NCBI GenBank assembly: GCA_018114805.1
Contig: CP073042.1
Span: forward strand, 6,307,501-6,371,500
Source: Candidatus Streptomyces philanthi
GTDB lineage: Bacteria > Actinomycetota > Actinomycetes > Streptomycetales > Streptomycetaceae
Length of the DNA stretch: 64,000 bases
Direction: 5' to 3'
Numbering within the stretch: position 1 is the stretch's first letter; the number at the start of each line of letters is the position of its first letter. The notes beneath the pieces were generated by a model, which saw nothing but the letters and a program-made list of their open reading frames with translations, had not been told where the DNA came from and did not search any database. A program made the position numbers and the translations under genes. Below, piece after piece: positions 33,676 through 42,749 of the stretch.

Positions 33676-34782
33676 TCAGACGACGAGCAGCCGCAGGCCG
33701 AGTTCCGCCGCGTCCAGGTCGACCAGGTCGCGGTTGCGCTCGGCCCAGCGGCCCGAGGACAGGTCCTCGCGGAGCGCGGCCACCGCCCGCCGCTCGGCCT
33801 CCGCACCCACGCGGGTCCACACGGATATCGCGCGGCGTACGGGCTCCTCCAGGTACGCCTCGGGACGGCGCCAGTACGCCTCGAAGAAGCCGTCGGCGCA
33901 GTCCCACGGGATGAGGACCGGCTCCAGGCGGGCCCCGAACGCGCGGGCCAGTTGGTCCACCGGGGGACGGCCGGCGACGAGGCGGCCGACCTCGGGCAGG
34001 TAGTCGCGGCTGAGCCAGAAGCGGTCGCGCCAGCCGGCGTCAGTGGCGTCGTGCGTGAAGACCACGACGCGCCGGGCCACCCGCCGCATCTCGCGCAGCC
34101 CGGCGACCGCGTCCCGCCAGTGGTGAACGGTGCTGAACGCCATCGCCGCGTCGAAGGACTGGTCGGGGAAGGGCAGCCGCTCCGCGGTCGCGGCCACGCA
34201 CGGTGCCGCACCCTCGGGGCGCTGGGCCCGCATGACGGCCGAGGGTTCCACCGCGGTCACGTCGCGGTCCGGCGGTTCGTAGGAGCCGGTGCCGGAGGCC
34301 ACGTTCAACACTGTCCGCGCGTCCCCGAGCGCGCGCCACACCTGCGCGGCGATGCGCGGCTCGGTGCGCCGCGTCGCCGGGTAGGCGGCCCCGATGGACT
34401 CGTACAACCGCGCCCCGAGCGGGTGCAGTCGCTCCTCTGACGTCGTTCCCACTCCCATGGCCCGTGCCTCCAGTTCCTTGTCGATGGCGGTCACCATGGC
34501 GGTCGCGCTGGTCCACCAGCAGGCCGCGCAGCCGGTGCAGGGGCGCGACCGCGTCGGTGTCCGGGTCGTCCACCAGGTCCGCTATCTCGCGCAGCCCGAA
34601 ACCCAGCCGCCGGAAGGCGAGCACCTCCCGCAGTCGCTCCACGTCGCCCGCCGAGTAGGCCCGGTAGCCGGCCGGGTCCGCGCGGACGGCCGGGCGAGGC
34701 CGATCTCGTCGTAGTGATGCAGCGTGCGGACGCTCACCCCGGCCAACTCGGCCCCCCGCCCCACGGTCGGGTGCTCTTCCAC
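33676..34782 (-). pseudogene. MerR-type regulator fused to a SAM methyltransferase, frameshifted
   Basis: The N-terminus is a MerR winged-helix domain (VGRGAELAGVSVRTLHHYDEIG, then GYRAYSAGDVERLREVLAFRRLGFGL) followed by the coiled-coil dimer helix ending in MVTAIDKELEARAMG. That helix runs without a break into a class I methyltransferase (VLNVASGTGSYEPPDRDVTAVEPS; FDAAMAFSTVHHW), where a ligand-binding domain would normally be. GTG 34782 is the start. Frames change near 34690 and near 34495; the second break falls just before the helix, while the helix-methyltransferase junction itself is in one open frame (33676-34497). It could be a regulator that senses or modifies a methylation substrate, or a deletion fusion. 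Confidence 0.7.
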
Positions 34783-35067
34783 GCCCCCGAGAATGCGGCA
34801 TCACGCCACGTGAGGGTCAAGCGACCACGGGACGCGGAACGCGCGTCGCCGCCACCGGAAAACCAGTGGAACGGCCTCGGCACTCGCCCCTACGGTGTCG
34901 GCGTCCGCCGCTACCGTGCCGGCGGACATCGCGTCGCCCAGGCAAGGACATGCCGTTGTACACCCTGTGAGACCTCCCTCCCGAGAGCTGAATCGTCGCG
35001 CGTCGCGCCCCGTGCGTGCCGCGCTCCTTACTTGCTGCGGACTTCTCACTGAGATCGGTGTACTTCT
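34783..35067. other. Divergent intergenic region, nothing recognised
   Basis: Between the MerR fusion gene and the DUF1062 gene. No coding sequence or clear dyad found. Confidence 0.5.
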
Positions 35068-35615
35068 GTGCTCACCAGTTGGGTGGTCATGCCCACCTGC
35101 CTGCCGCTCATCGTCCGACGTTGCCACGCGTGCGCGTCCGAGCGTCTGCGGGCGAACGGAAAGTTCCGGGTCAACGCCCACCACAAGCTCCTCGACGCCT
35201 GGCTCCTCGCGCTCTGTACGGAGTGCGGGGCGACTGCGAAGCTCCCGGTCCTGGAGCGGGTCAACGTGCGTTCCGTACGACCCGCGTTGTTGGCCCGGCT
35301 GCACGACAACGATCCCGGACTGGCGGCCGAGTTGCTGCGGGACCCGGTGGTACGGCGCCGCGAGCGCATCGCCCTGGACTGGGACGGTGCCTGGCGCCTC
35401 GAAACCGGGGCGCCGAATGACTTGGACCGCGAGGTGATCGATGTCGAGGTGCGTTTCGCCGCGCGGATTCCCGTCCGGCCGTGCTGTTCATCGCCGGGGG
35501 TTGCGCGCTTTCGCGGGCCGAGGTCGAGCGGCTGATCGTGGCGGGGAAACCCGTCTCGGGCGTACGGCTGACCGGCAAGCTCTTCGACGGCTTCACCTTC
35601 ACGCTCAAGCGCTGA
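35068..35615 (+). pseudogene. DUF1062-family protein, frameshifted
   Basis: A protein of about 180 residues matching DUF1062 from end to end: CHACASERLRANGKFRVNAHHKLLDAWLL with a second Cys pair (CTEC), FRVNA and LDWDGAWRLETG. The four Cys suggest a zinc-binding site. After VRFAARIPVRP the frame shifts (about 35475) and continues LFIAGGCALSRAEVERLI to FTFTLKR, ending at 35615. GTG 35068 (peptide MLTSWVV) is the family start. The function of the family is not known. Confidence 0.75.
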
Positions 35616-35688
35616 GCCTTGGGGGTTGCGGCCGGGGACGGCCATGCGCGTTCCCTGCTTTCCTTTTCGGGCAGGCCCTGGGTTGGGT

Positions 35689-36931
35689 TCAGTGGGACGC
35701 GGCTGGATGAGTCGCAGAAGCCGGCCCGCCGGCATCGACGGGGTCGGGCAGGGCGAGGGCGGTGTGGGCCGGGCGGCCGGTCCTCGGGGGCGCGGTGGTG
35801 AGGCCGCGGAGTCGCTGGTTGCGCCGCTCCAGACCTTCGGCGGTGGTGGGGAAGAGCGCCGCGTCACCCGTGCCGACCTGTGCCTGGTTCCGTTCCACGA
35901 ACGCGCGGGCGTCGCGTTCGTAGGCGGCGAAGGCGGCGGTGTGGTCGCCGTGGTGGGCGGCCAGTGAGGTGGCGAGCAGATAGGCGCCGACGAGGGCGAG
36001 GCTGGAGCCCTGGCCGGTGAGGAACGACGGGGCATGGGCGGCGTCGCCGAGGAACGCCGTGCGTCCGCTGGACCAGCGCGGCATGCGGATCTGGCTCACG
36101 GTGTCGAAGAACGGGTCGGGCGCGCGGTGCATCGCGGCCACCATTCCCGGTATCTCCCATCCGTCGTCGGCGAAGGTGGCCGCGACGAGTTCGCGTCGTG
36201 CCGCGGGGTCGCGGAGGGTCTCGTACGGCGGTCGCGGGCGGGCGAAGGTGAGGAACGCGTGGAGTTCTCCGCTGTCCCGGACCGCGTAGAGCGCGGCGGC
36301 TCGGCCGGGGGCGTTCCAGATCAGCGCTTCGTGGGAGAGCCCCAGGGTATTGGGCACGGTGAAAATGGTGAAGCAGTACCCCAGGTAGTGGTGGAACCGC
36401 CGCTCTGGGCCGCAGACGAGTTCGCGGGTGCGCGAGTGCAGCCCGTCCGCGCCCAGGACCAGGTCGAAGCCGCGCCGTAGGCCGCTGCGGAAGGTGACGT
36501 CGACGCCGCTCTCGTGGTCGGTGAGCGTGTCCACGGAGTCGTCGAACACGAACTCCACCTCGTCTCGGACGGTCCCGTACAGGGCCTCGACCAGTTCCCC
36601 GCGCGGTATCTCGACATCGTGCCCCTCCTCGCCGCCGGCCACGGTCTGGGGGGCGCACGGAGGCCACCGTGCTGCCGTCGGCGTGCAGGAAGGTCAACCG
36701 CCGTGACGCGATGTGCGCCTCCCGGAGTCGCGGCAGGATTCCCATCCTGCGCACCACCTCCACGGCGGTGCCCCGTACGTCGATCTGATAGCCACTGCTC
36801 CGCACTCCGGCGGACCTCTCGACCACGGTCACCGCGTATCCGTACCGGTGCAGCCAGTACGCCACGGCGGTCCCCGCGATGCTCGCGCCGGAAACCAGAA
36901 CGGTGCCCTTCGACGGCGTTCGTGTGCCCAT
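35689..36931 (-). pseudogene. FAD-dependent monooxygenase, one frameshift
   Basis: A class A flavin monooxygenase of about 413 residues. The dinucleotide-binding start is VLVSGASIAGTAVAYWLHRYGYAVTVVERS; the NADPH/FAD motif is LVLGADGLHSRTR and the second FAD contact is FLGDAAHAPSFLTGQGSSLALVGAY. The PheA/TetX-like family hydroxylates aromatic or polyketide-type substrates. One frameshift near 36650 separates the first 95 residues from the rest. The TetX-like build suggests a role in tailoring or detoxifying a polycyclic compound, but that is inference. The MFS/TetR pair lies downstream in the window. Confidence 0.8.
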
Positions 36932-37034
36932 GCGTCAACTCCTCGACGTGTGGTGAGGGATGCGCGGCCCATTCGGTAGCACCTGGCCCGCGACGAGACT
37001 GTCGGATGCTGCTGACGACTTCTTGTCGACCGGC

Positions 37035-38511
37035 TCACGGATTTCCGGCGACCGTGTCCCGTCCGTGCTCGTGATCGTGGTCGCGTTCGCGGTTCCGGTT
37101 GGGCGACGGGGGAGCGGGGCCCGGGCGGGTGGCGCGTACGAGGAGGAGGACGAGCACCGCGGCGACGGTGAACGCGCCGCAGGCGATCGCTAGGTAGCCG
37201 ACGACGCCCGTGGACGAGTTCACGGGGTCGCCGTCGACGTCCACGGCGGTGGACTTGAGGACGGCCGCGCCCACGAAGTTCAGCACCACCGAGCCGACCG
37301 AGACCACGACCATCACCAGGCTGACACGATGCCCTGTCGTTCGGGTGGTGCCAGGCTGCCCGCCATGATGAAGCTGGACGTTCCGAGCCCGCCCACCGTG
37401 ACGCCCAGCAGGAAGGTGAAGCAGAGCGCGGCGGAGAGGTGGGAAACCCCGAGGAACATCCCGATGGTGGTCGCCGTTCCGAGCGCGACCTACCCGGCCA
37501 GGGTCCGTGCCGGCCCGACGCGTGCGGTGAGCCAGCCGGCCACCGGGCCGCCGAGCGTGACGCCCAGCCCCGGCGCCGAGAGCAGGAGCGCCACCGTCCC
37601 CTGGCCGGCCAGTCCGTACCCGAGGCCCTGATCGGCCGAGACGTCGCTGATCAGCGGAATGAGTTGCAGGGTGCTCTGGTACGAACCGGCGCCGAGGAAG
37701 ACGACGAGGAGCGTCAGCGCCAGCGGCCAGCCGAGGTCCCGTACGTCGATCAGGGGATGCGGCTTCCGGCTGGAGGAGAGGAACCACTGGGCCAGTGCCG
37801 CGCCGCCAGCGAGGAGCAGCGTCAGCGGGCCGACGGCGAGCCAACCGAGGTCCGGGCCCAGGCTGACGTAGCCGAGTACGCCGGCCAGCCCTCCGCCGAG
37901 GAGCAGGGCGCCGCCGACATCGATGGTGCCCGGCGTCCTGAGGGGGGATTCGGGTACGAAGCGGTGCACGCACAGGGCCATGACGACGGCGACGCAGGCC
38001 GATACGAGGAACAGGACCTGGAATCCGAACTCCCTGGCCATGTCCTCGATGAGGAACTGGGACGCGATGTTGAGCACCGCGGAAGCGGAGGTCACGATGC
38101 CCACGATCAGCATCGCGACGCGGGGTGCGCAGACGCCGCGCACGATGGCGACGGCGAGGAACACGGCCAGCCAGCGAAGCGCCTTGCACCATGCGCCCCG
38201 CCACGAATAACCAGATGCTGGGGGCGACGGCGCACACGAGGGCGCCGGCGCAACTCAGCAGCAGGGTCAGCACCAGCACCCGGCGCCTTCCGTGGATGTC
38301 GGCGCTCTTTCCGAGCAGGGGCGCCCATCACTCCCGCCAGCATCGCGGTGGCGTTCAGCCACGCCGCCTGGTCGGTGTCGAAGTGGTCGAGCATCTCCGG
38401 CAGGACGAGCAGCGGCGCGGCGATGGCCGAGTCGACCACGAAGTTCACCAGGGCCAGGACGACCACCAGGCCGACGAGTCGCCCCGGTCCATCCCGTGTG
38501 CGGCGCGGCAT
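37035..38511 (-). pseudogene. DHA2-type MFS efflux transporter, multiply broken
   Basis: A 14-helix drug/H+ antiporter-like protein. Helices are spread over three frames: LVGLVVVLALVNFVVDSAIAAPLLVLPEMLDHFDTDQAAWLNATAM (start), MLVLTLLLSCAGALVCAVAPSIWLFVAGRMVQG, then a long frame with RGVCAPRVAMLIVGIVTSASAVLNI and the central helices. An in-frame TAG at 37490 and another shift near 37320 lead to the last helices (VGYLAIACGAFTVAAVLVLLLVRAT). At least three indels and one stop are needed. A TetR gene is divergent across an operator-like region, the usual arrangement for a self-regulated efflux pump. Confidence 0.72.
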
Positions 38512-38586
38512 CCGTGCTTCCGGTCCCGCTCTGCTGCATGAAGGGCTCCTTGCGAGGGTTCCCACGAGCCTTACGATACGTTCGAG

Positions 38587-38623
38587 TTTCTTATTCGGTA
38601 GAGTAGGGTACGCTTATAAGAAA
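38587..38623. promoter_or_regulatory. Candidate TetR operator between the MFS and TetR genes
   Basis: TTTCTTAT (38587-38594) and ATAAGAAA (38616-38623) are exact inverted repeats 21 bases apart in an unusually A+T-rich stretch (about 38570-38640) between divergent genes. The spacing is longer than in most TetR operators, so it may be two half sites or promoter elements. Confidence 0.5.
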
Positions 38624-38646
38624 CGTTAAAGGTTCTAAGGAGTGCT

Positions 38647-39217
38647 GTGGGATGGCGGCGTGGCGAAGCGCTGGAGGCAGCGATCCTCGACGCGGCCTGG
38701 GAGGAGTTGAGCGAGCGGGGGTACGCGAACCTGACCGTCGACTCCGACGCCCGGCGCGCCGGCACCAGCAAGCCGGTGCTCTACCGGCGCTGGGCGGACA
38801 AGCAGAAGCTGGTGGAGGCGGCGGTCGTACGCCGCAACGTCATCCAACTGTCCCCGCCGGCCGACACGGGATCGCTGCGCGGCGACCTGATCGCCACCCT
38901 GAACGAGGCGAGCGAGAAGCGGGGGGCGTTCCTGGTCCAACTTCAGCCTGCTGCTCGCCGGCTACTTCGCCGAGACCGAGACCAGCTTCGCCGAGCTGCG
39001 CGAGACGATCGTCGCCGGGCGCCGCTCCGGGCGTGACGAGATCATGCGCCGCGCCGTCGAGCGCGGCGAGATCGACCCGGCCACACTCACGCCACGGATC
39101 GCCTCGCTCCCGTTCGACCTGCTGCGCGGCGAGACGATGATGACGCTCAGGCCGGTCGCACCCGAGGTGATCGAGGAGATCGTCGACACGATCTTCCTCC
39201 CGCTGGTCCGCCGCTGA
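38647..39217 (+). pseudogene. TetR-family transcriptional regulator, one frameshift
   Basis: The N-terminal helix-turn-helix is clear (ILDAAWEELSERGYANLTVDSDARRAGTSKPVLYRRWADKQKLVEAAV). Near 38942 the frame shifts and the C-terminal ligand/dimer domain continues in another frame (LLLAGYFAETETSFAELRETIVAGRRSGRDEIM to DTIFLPLVRR) to the stop at 39217. GTG 38647 has AAGGAG five bases upstream. It probably represses the divergent MFS gene and itself through the dyad at 38587-38623. Confidence 0.82.
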
Positions 39218-39251
39218 GGCGGGGTACGCGCCGACTTGTTCCGGACGCCGG

Positions 39252-39590
39252 TCAGGCGAGGGTCGCGGTGTCGCCGTCGGGGTGGAGGGGGATAATCCTG
39301 TCCAGCCCGATGACCCGCAGGATGCGCAGGGTGGGGGCGGGTACGGACGCCAGGACGATGTCCGCTCGCATGGCGCTGGCGTGCTGGTGGGCCGCGATCA
39401 GCGCGTTGATGCCGCTGGAGTCGCAGAACTCCAGGCCGCCCAGGTCCAGGGTCAGCCGCTGACCCGGGCGCAGCCCGGTCGCGGTGACGCGTTCCCGTAG
39501 TCGGCTGGCGTTGTGGTAGTCCAACTCGCCGAAGACCTCCAGTACGGGACCGGTCGCGGCGTCTCGGGCGGTGATCTTCAGCGTGCTCAT
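39252..39590 (-). CDS. STAS-domain anti-anti-sigma factor (RsbV-like)
   Basis: A 112-residue single STAS domain. The phosphorylatable Ser is in DLGGLEFCDSSGINALI, the conserved site that an anti-sigma kinase modifies and a PP2C phosphatase restores. It is the last gene of a leftward group following the PAS-PP2C and alpha/beta-hydrolase genes. In Bacillus, RsbV is the direct substrate of RsbP, so this protein is the expected target of its neighbour. The sigma factor and anti-sigma kinase it serves are not in the window. Confidence 0.9.
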   Translation of the reverse strand: MSTLKITARDAATGPVLEVFGELDYHNASRLRERVTATGLRPGQRLTLDLGGLEFCDSSGINALIAAHQHASAMRADIVLASVPAPTLRILRVIGLDRIIPLHPDGDTATLA

Positions 39591-39641
39591 GGGCTGTTCT
39601 TCATGTGAGGTGGCATCACATGGGGGTCGTGGGAACAGGGG

Positions 39642-40951
39642 CTAGGACTGTGCGGTGAGGGGCGGGACGCCCAGCGCGAGCAGGGCGGTGTCGTCGTCGA
39701 GGCCGTCGCCGAAGCTGGCGAGCAGGTCGGTCAGGGCTCCGATGATGTCGGGGGCGGACTTGCCGGCATGGTCGGCGGCGAACTCCAGCAGGGCCTCGTC
39801 CCCGTACAGACTGGTGCCGTTGGCGCTGGTGCGGGCCTCGGTCAGCCCGTCGGTGTAGAGCAGGAGGGCGGTCGCCGGGGGTGAGGACGGTCTCGGCGGT
39901 GGCGAAGTGCGCGTCGGGGAGTACGCCGACGAGGAGGCCGCCCGGGGTGGGCAGGTAGCTGGCCGTGCCATCGGCGCCCAGCACGACGGCCGGTGGGTGG
40001 CCGCCCGAGGCGAGGCGGACGGTGTACCGTCCGCGGCTGGCGCCGGGGGTGAGGATACCGAAGACGGTGGTGCGTAGCGGCGGGTCCCCGCTGCCGGTGT
40101 AGCGGTCGTGCAGCACGGTGTTCAGGGCGGTCAGGGCCGCGGCGGGGTCGGCGTCGTGCAACGCGGCGGCGCGCAGGGTGTAGCGGGTCAGCGAGGTGAC
40201 CGCCGCGGCCTGCGGGCCCTTGTCGCACACGTCGCCGAGGAAGAAGGCGAAGCGTTCGCCGTCCAGGGGGAAGACGTCGTAGAAGTCGCCGCCGAGCCGG
40301 TCGGGGGAGGCGATGTGGTAGTAGGCCGCCGTCTCCACCCCGGGCACCTGGGGCAGGGTGTCGGGCAGCAGGGACTTCTGGAGCACGGCGAGGGCGTCCT
40401 GCAACCGGGCGCGGTCGGCCTCCGCCTGTTTGCGGGCCTCCTCGGCGGCCTTGCGCCCGCGCAGCAACTCCTCCTCGTACGCGCGGCGGTCCCGGGCGTC
40501 GAAGAGGGTGGTGCGGATCAGGAGGGGGTCGCCGCTCTCGCCGTACTTGACCACCGAGGAGACCAGCACGGGCATCAGGTCGCCGTTGGCGCGTCTGAGT
40601 TCCATCGCGATGCCGTTGATGTCGCCCTGCATCCGCAACAGGGGCGCGTAGTGCGTCTCGTGGTACAGCTTGCCGCCCACGGTCAGCAGATCGACGAACC
40701 GCTGCCGGCCCAGTACCGCGTCCCGCTCCACGCCGAGCCAGTCCAACAAGGTCGCGTTGATCTTCGCGATGGTGCCGTCCATCAGCGTGGAGAGGTAGCC
40801 GCACGGCGCCGCCTCGTACAGTTCCTCGGCGCTGTCCTCCAGCAGCGCGGCGAACGCCGCGTCCGGGGTGGAGTCGCGGTGGCTCTGGATATCGGGCCTC
40901 TTCTCGTCATCGGCCTCGTAGGGCTCGGGCTGTTGGTCGGTGTCGGGGCAT
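39642..40951 (-). pseudogene. PAS-coiled-coil-PP2C phosphatase (RsbP-like), frameshifted
   Basis: Residues near the start form a PAS domain (LYEAAPCGYLSTLMDGTIAKINATLLDWLGVERDAVLG), then a coiled coil (EELLRGRKAAEEARKQAEADRARL), then a PP2C phosphatase with GGDFYDVFPL, GDVCDKG, YTDGLTEAR and DDDTALLALG. This is the domain order of RsbP. One frameshift near 39880 precedes the last motifs. The likely start ATG 40951 is separated from the frame by one extra C in a CCCC run; without a correction the first in-frame start is ATG 40782, inside the PAS domain. It lies 8 bases after the RsbQ-like gene and 51 before the STAS gene, as expected for an energy-stress phosphatase switch. Confidence 0.83.
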
Positions 40952-40959
40952 CAATGGAG

Positions 40960-41781
40960 TCAGGCGAGGAACTCGCGGATGGCCTCGTTGGTGGCCTCGG
41001 GCGCGGACAGGTGCGGGCAGTGGCCGGTGCTGTCGAGCGCGACCAGCGTCGAACCGGAGATCGCCTGGTGCACGAAGGCGCCGACCTCCCGGGGAGCGAT
41101 CACGTCCTGGGCGCACTCAAGGACCAGCGTTGGAACCTTGACGCGCCCGAGTTCGTCCCTGCTGTCCGACAGGAACGTGGTACGGGCGAACACGCGGGCC
41201 ATGTCCGGGTCGGTCGCGCAGAAGCTGTTCTTCAGTTCCTCGCCCAGTTCGGGCCGGTCCGTATGCCCCATGATCACCGGAGCCATCGCCGCGGACCAGC
41301 CCAGGTAGTTCGAGTCTAGGTTCTCCAGCAGCTCTTCGAGTCTAGGTTCTCCAGCAGCTCGTCGATGTCCCGCGCGCTGAACCCACCGTGGTAGTCCTCG
41401 TCGTCGACGTACCGAGGGGAGGGGGCGACCATCACCAGCGCGCCGATCCGCTCCGGGGCCAGCTCGGCCGCCAGCACGCCGACCATCGAGCTGACGGAGT
41501 GGCCCATGAACGTCGCCTCCCGCAGGTCGAGCGCCGCGCACACCTCCACCATGTCCCGCGCGTAACCCTTCAGCGAGGCGTAGCGCTCCTCGGAGAAGGC
41601 CGAGTGGTCCGAGCCGCCCGCACCCCACGTAGTCGAACAGCACCAGACGGTACGCATCGGCCAGAGCGGGCACCGTCAGCCGCCACATGTTCTGGTCACA
41701 GCCGAACCCGTGGGGCAGCACGACCGTGGGGCCCTGGGGGTTGCCGGCGACGGTGACGTTGTTGCTCCGAACGATGTCCAT
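40960..41781 (-). pseudogene. RsbQ-like alpha/beta hydrolase, broken by a 26-bp tandem duplication
   Basis: About 268 residues, closely similar in pattern to Bacillus RsbQ: NNVTVAGNPQGPTVVLPHGFGCDQNMW at the start, nucleophile GHSVSSMVGVLAA, then SPRYVDDEDYHGGF and a final His in TGHCPHLSAPEA. RsbQ activates RsbP, probably by supplying or processing a small hydrophobic ligand of the PAS domain, and the RsbP-like gene follows here. Two lesions: one extra base near 41630 in YVGxGGSDHS and an exact 26-bp tandem duplication at 41309-41360 that shifts the frame after DIDELLENLDS. Without the extra copy the protein reads on as NYLGWSAAMAPVIMG. Confidence 0.83.
41309..41360. repeat. Exact 26-bp tandem duplication inside the RsbQ-like gene
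   Basis: Two identical adjacent copies (41309-41334 and 41335-41360), each beginning TTCGAGTCTAGG and ending CCAGCAGCTC. Since 26 is not a multiple of three, two copies break the gene and one copy restores it. Confidence 0.95.
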
Positions 41782-42093
41782 ACCAAGCAGTCTGACAGGC
41801 CCGTCAACGCGCCGGAGCGCCGCGCCGGCCTGGTCGCCGGGCGGGGGCGTACCGGTGTGGCCGATCGCGGGGTTATGCTCTGCCGTACGCCCAGGGCCCG
41901 GTGGTGAACTCCGTTCCTCGGGGAATCGGTGGATGTCGATGCGCCAGACGAACGGGCGAATGTCAATGCGCGCAAACCGGTCGAAGGATAATGGGAGGGA
42001 AAAGACGTCCGAATGCGCATGGTGCCCTACCGCTGGTTCGTACCATTCTGAGTGCGCGCGATTTTGTCCACTCATAGGTAAGGCGGAAGACTC
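41782..42093. other. Divergent intergenic region with a 12-bp direct repeat
   Basis: Separates the RsbQ-like gene and the lectin gene. ATGTCGATGCGC (41933-41944) recurs as ATGTCAATGCGC (41960-41971), 27 bases apart, which could be a regulator site for either gene. A+T content rises toward the lectin start. No coding sequence supported. Confidence 0.45.
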
Positions 42094-42600
42094 ATGCGTA
42101 AAGCAGGTATAGCTGCCGCGGTGGCCACGTTCGCTCTGGCTCTCGGCGCTTCCGGAATCCAGCCCACGGCCACTGCTCAAAGCCGTGAGACGGGTAACAG
42201 AGCGGTCTACTACAAGATCCTCAACATGCACAGCAAGCGATGCATCGTGGTGCTCGGCTCTTTGAACGAAAACCCCGCCGTCGTCACCGAATGCGGACCG
42301 TGGGCCGACCAGAAATGGGAGTAAAAAGGGGGCCCAGAAGGTATCTACTGGGTGAATGCCAACAGCGGGAAGTGCCTCACGTCAAGAACAGGACAGAACG
42401 CGCGCCAGTTCAACTGCGGCGTGTACGGAGACCAGCGCTGGCAGCACCTGTCCGACGCGGCGGGGGAACAATTCCAGATACGGAGTAAGCACACCGGTTT
42501 GTGCCTCGTGGCTCGCGGCTTCGCCGACAACGCGCCCGTCTAGCAGACACCGTGTGACTGGAACTACGCGGACCAGCGCTGGCTTTTGATCGACGCCTGA
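42094..42600 (+). pseudogene. Secreted ricin-B-type lectin protein with two in-frame stops
   Basis: A signal peptide (MRKAGIAAAVATFALALGASG, cleavage near TATAQS) leads to one beta-trefoil of about 140 residues with three Cys-pair subdomains and the QxW-type ends ADQKWE, GDQRWQ and ADQRWL. The frame is unbroken but for TAA at 42322 and TAG at 42541 (CAG to TAG would give VQQTPCDW). The protein ends at TGA 42598. Such domains bind galactose-type sugars. Codon choice is less G+C-rich than in the neighbours. Either decayed or two base errors. Confidence 0.78.
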
Positions 42601-42749
42601 CCGGCTGCTCCTTGCTCCGCCTGGTGGGTGCCACGCACCCGTACACCCGACAGGCCGTCGCGCTTCACCGTCAGTCTGGGTCTGATCCCACTCGTCCGCC
42701 CGTACCGATCTCGTCACGGCCAGGCGGCACTCGCACGAGCCCCGCGCGC

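Noticed and set aside
37035..38279. Single long frame on the minus strand as a separate protein
   Set aside because: Only its two ends encode membrane helices; the middle is Arg-rich shadow of the true MFS frame at 37490-38164.
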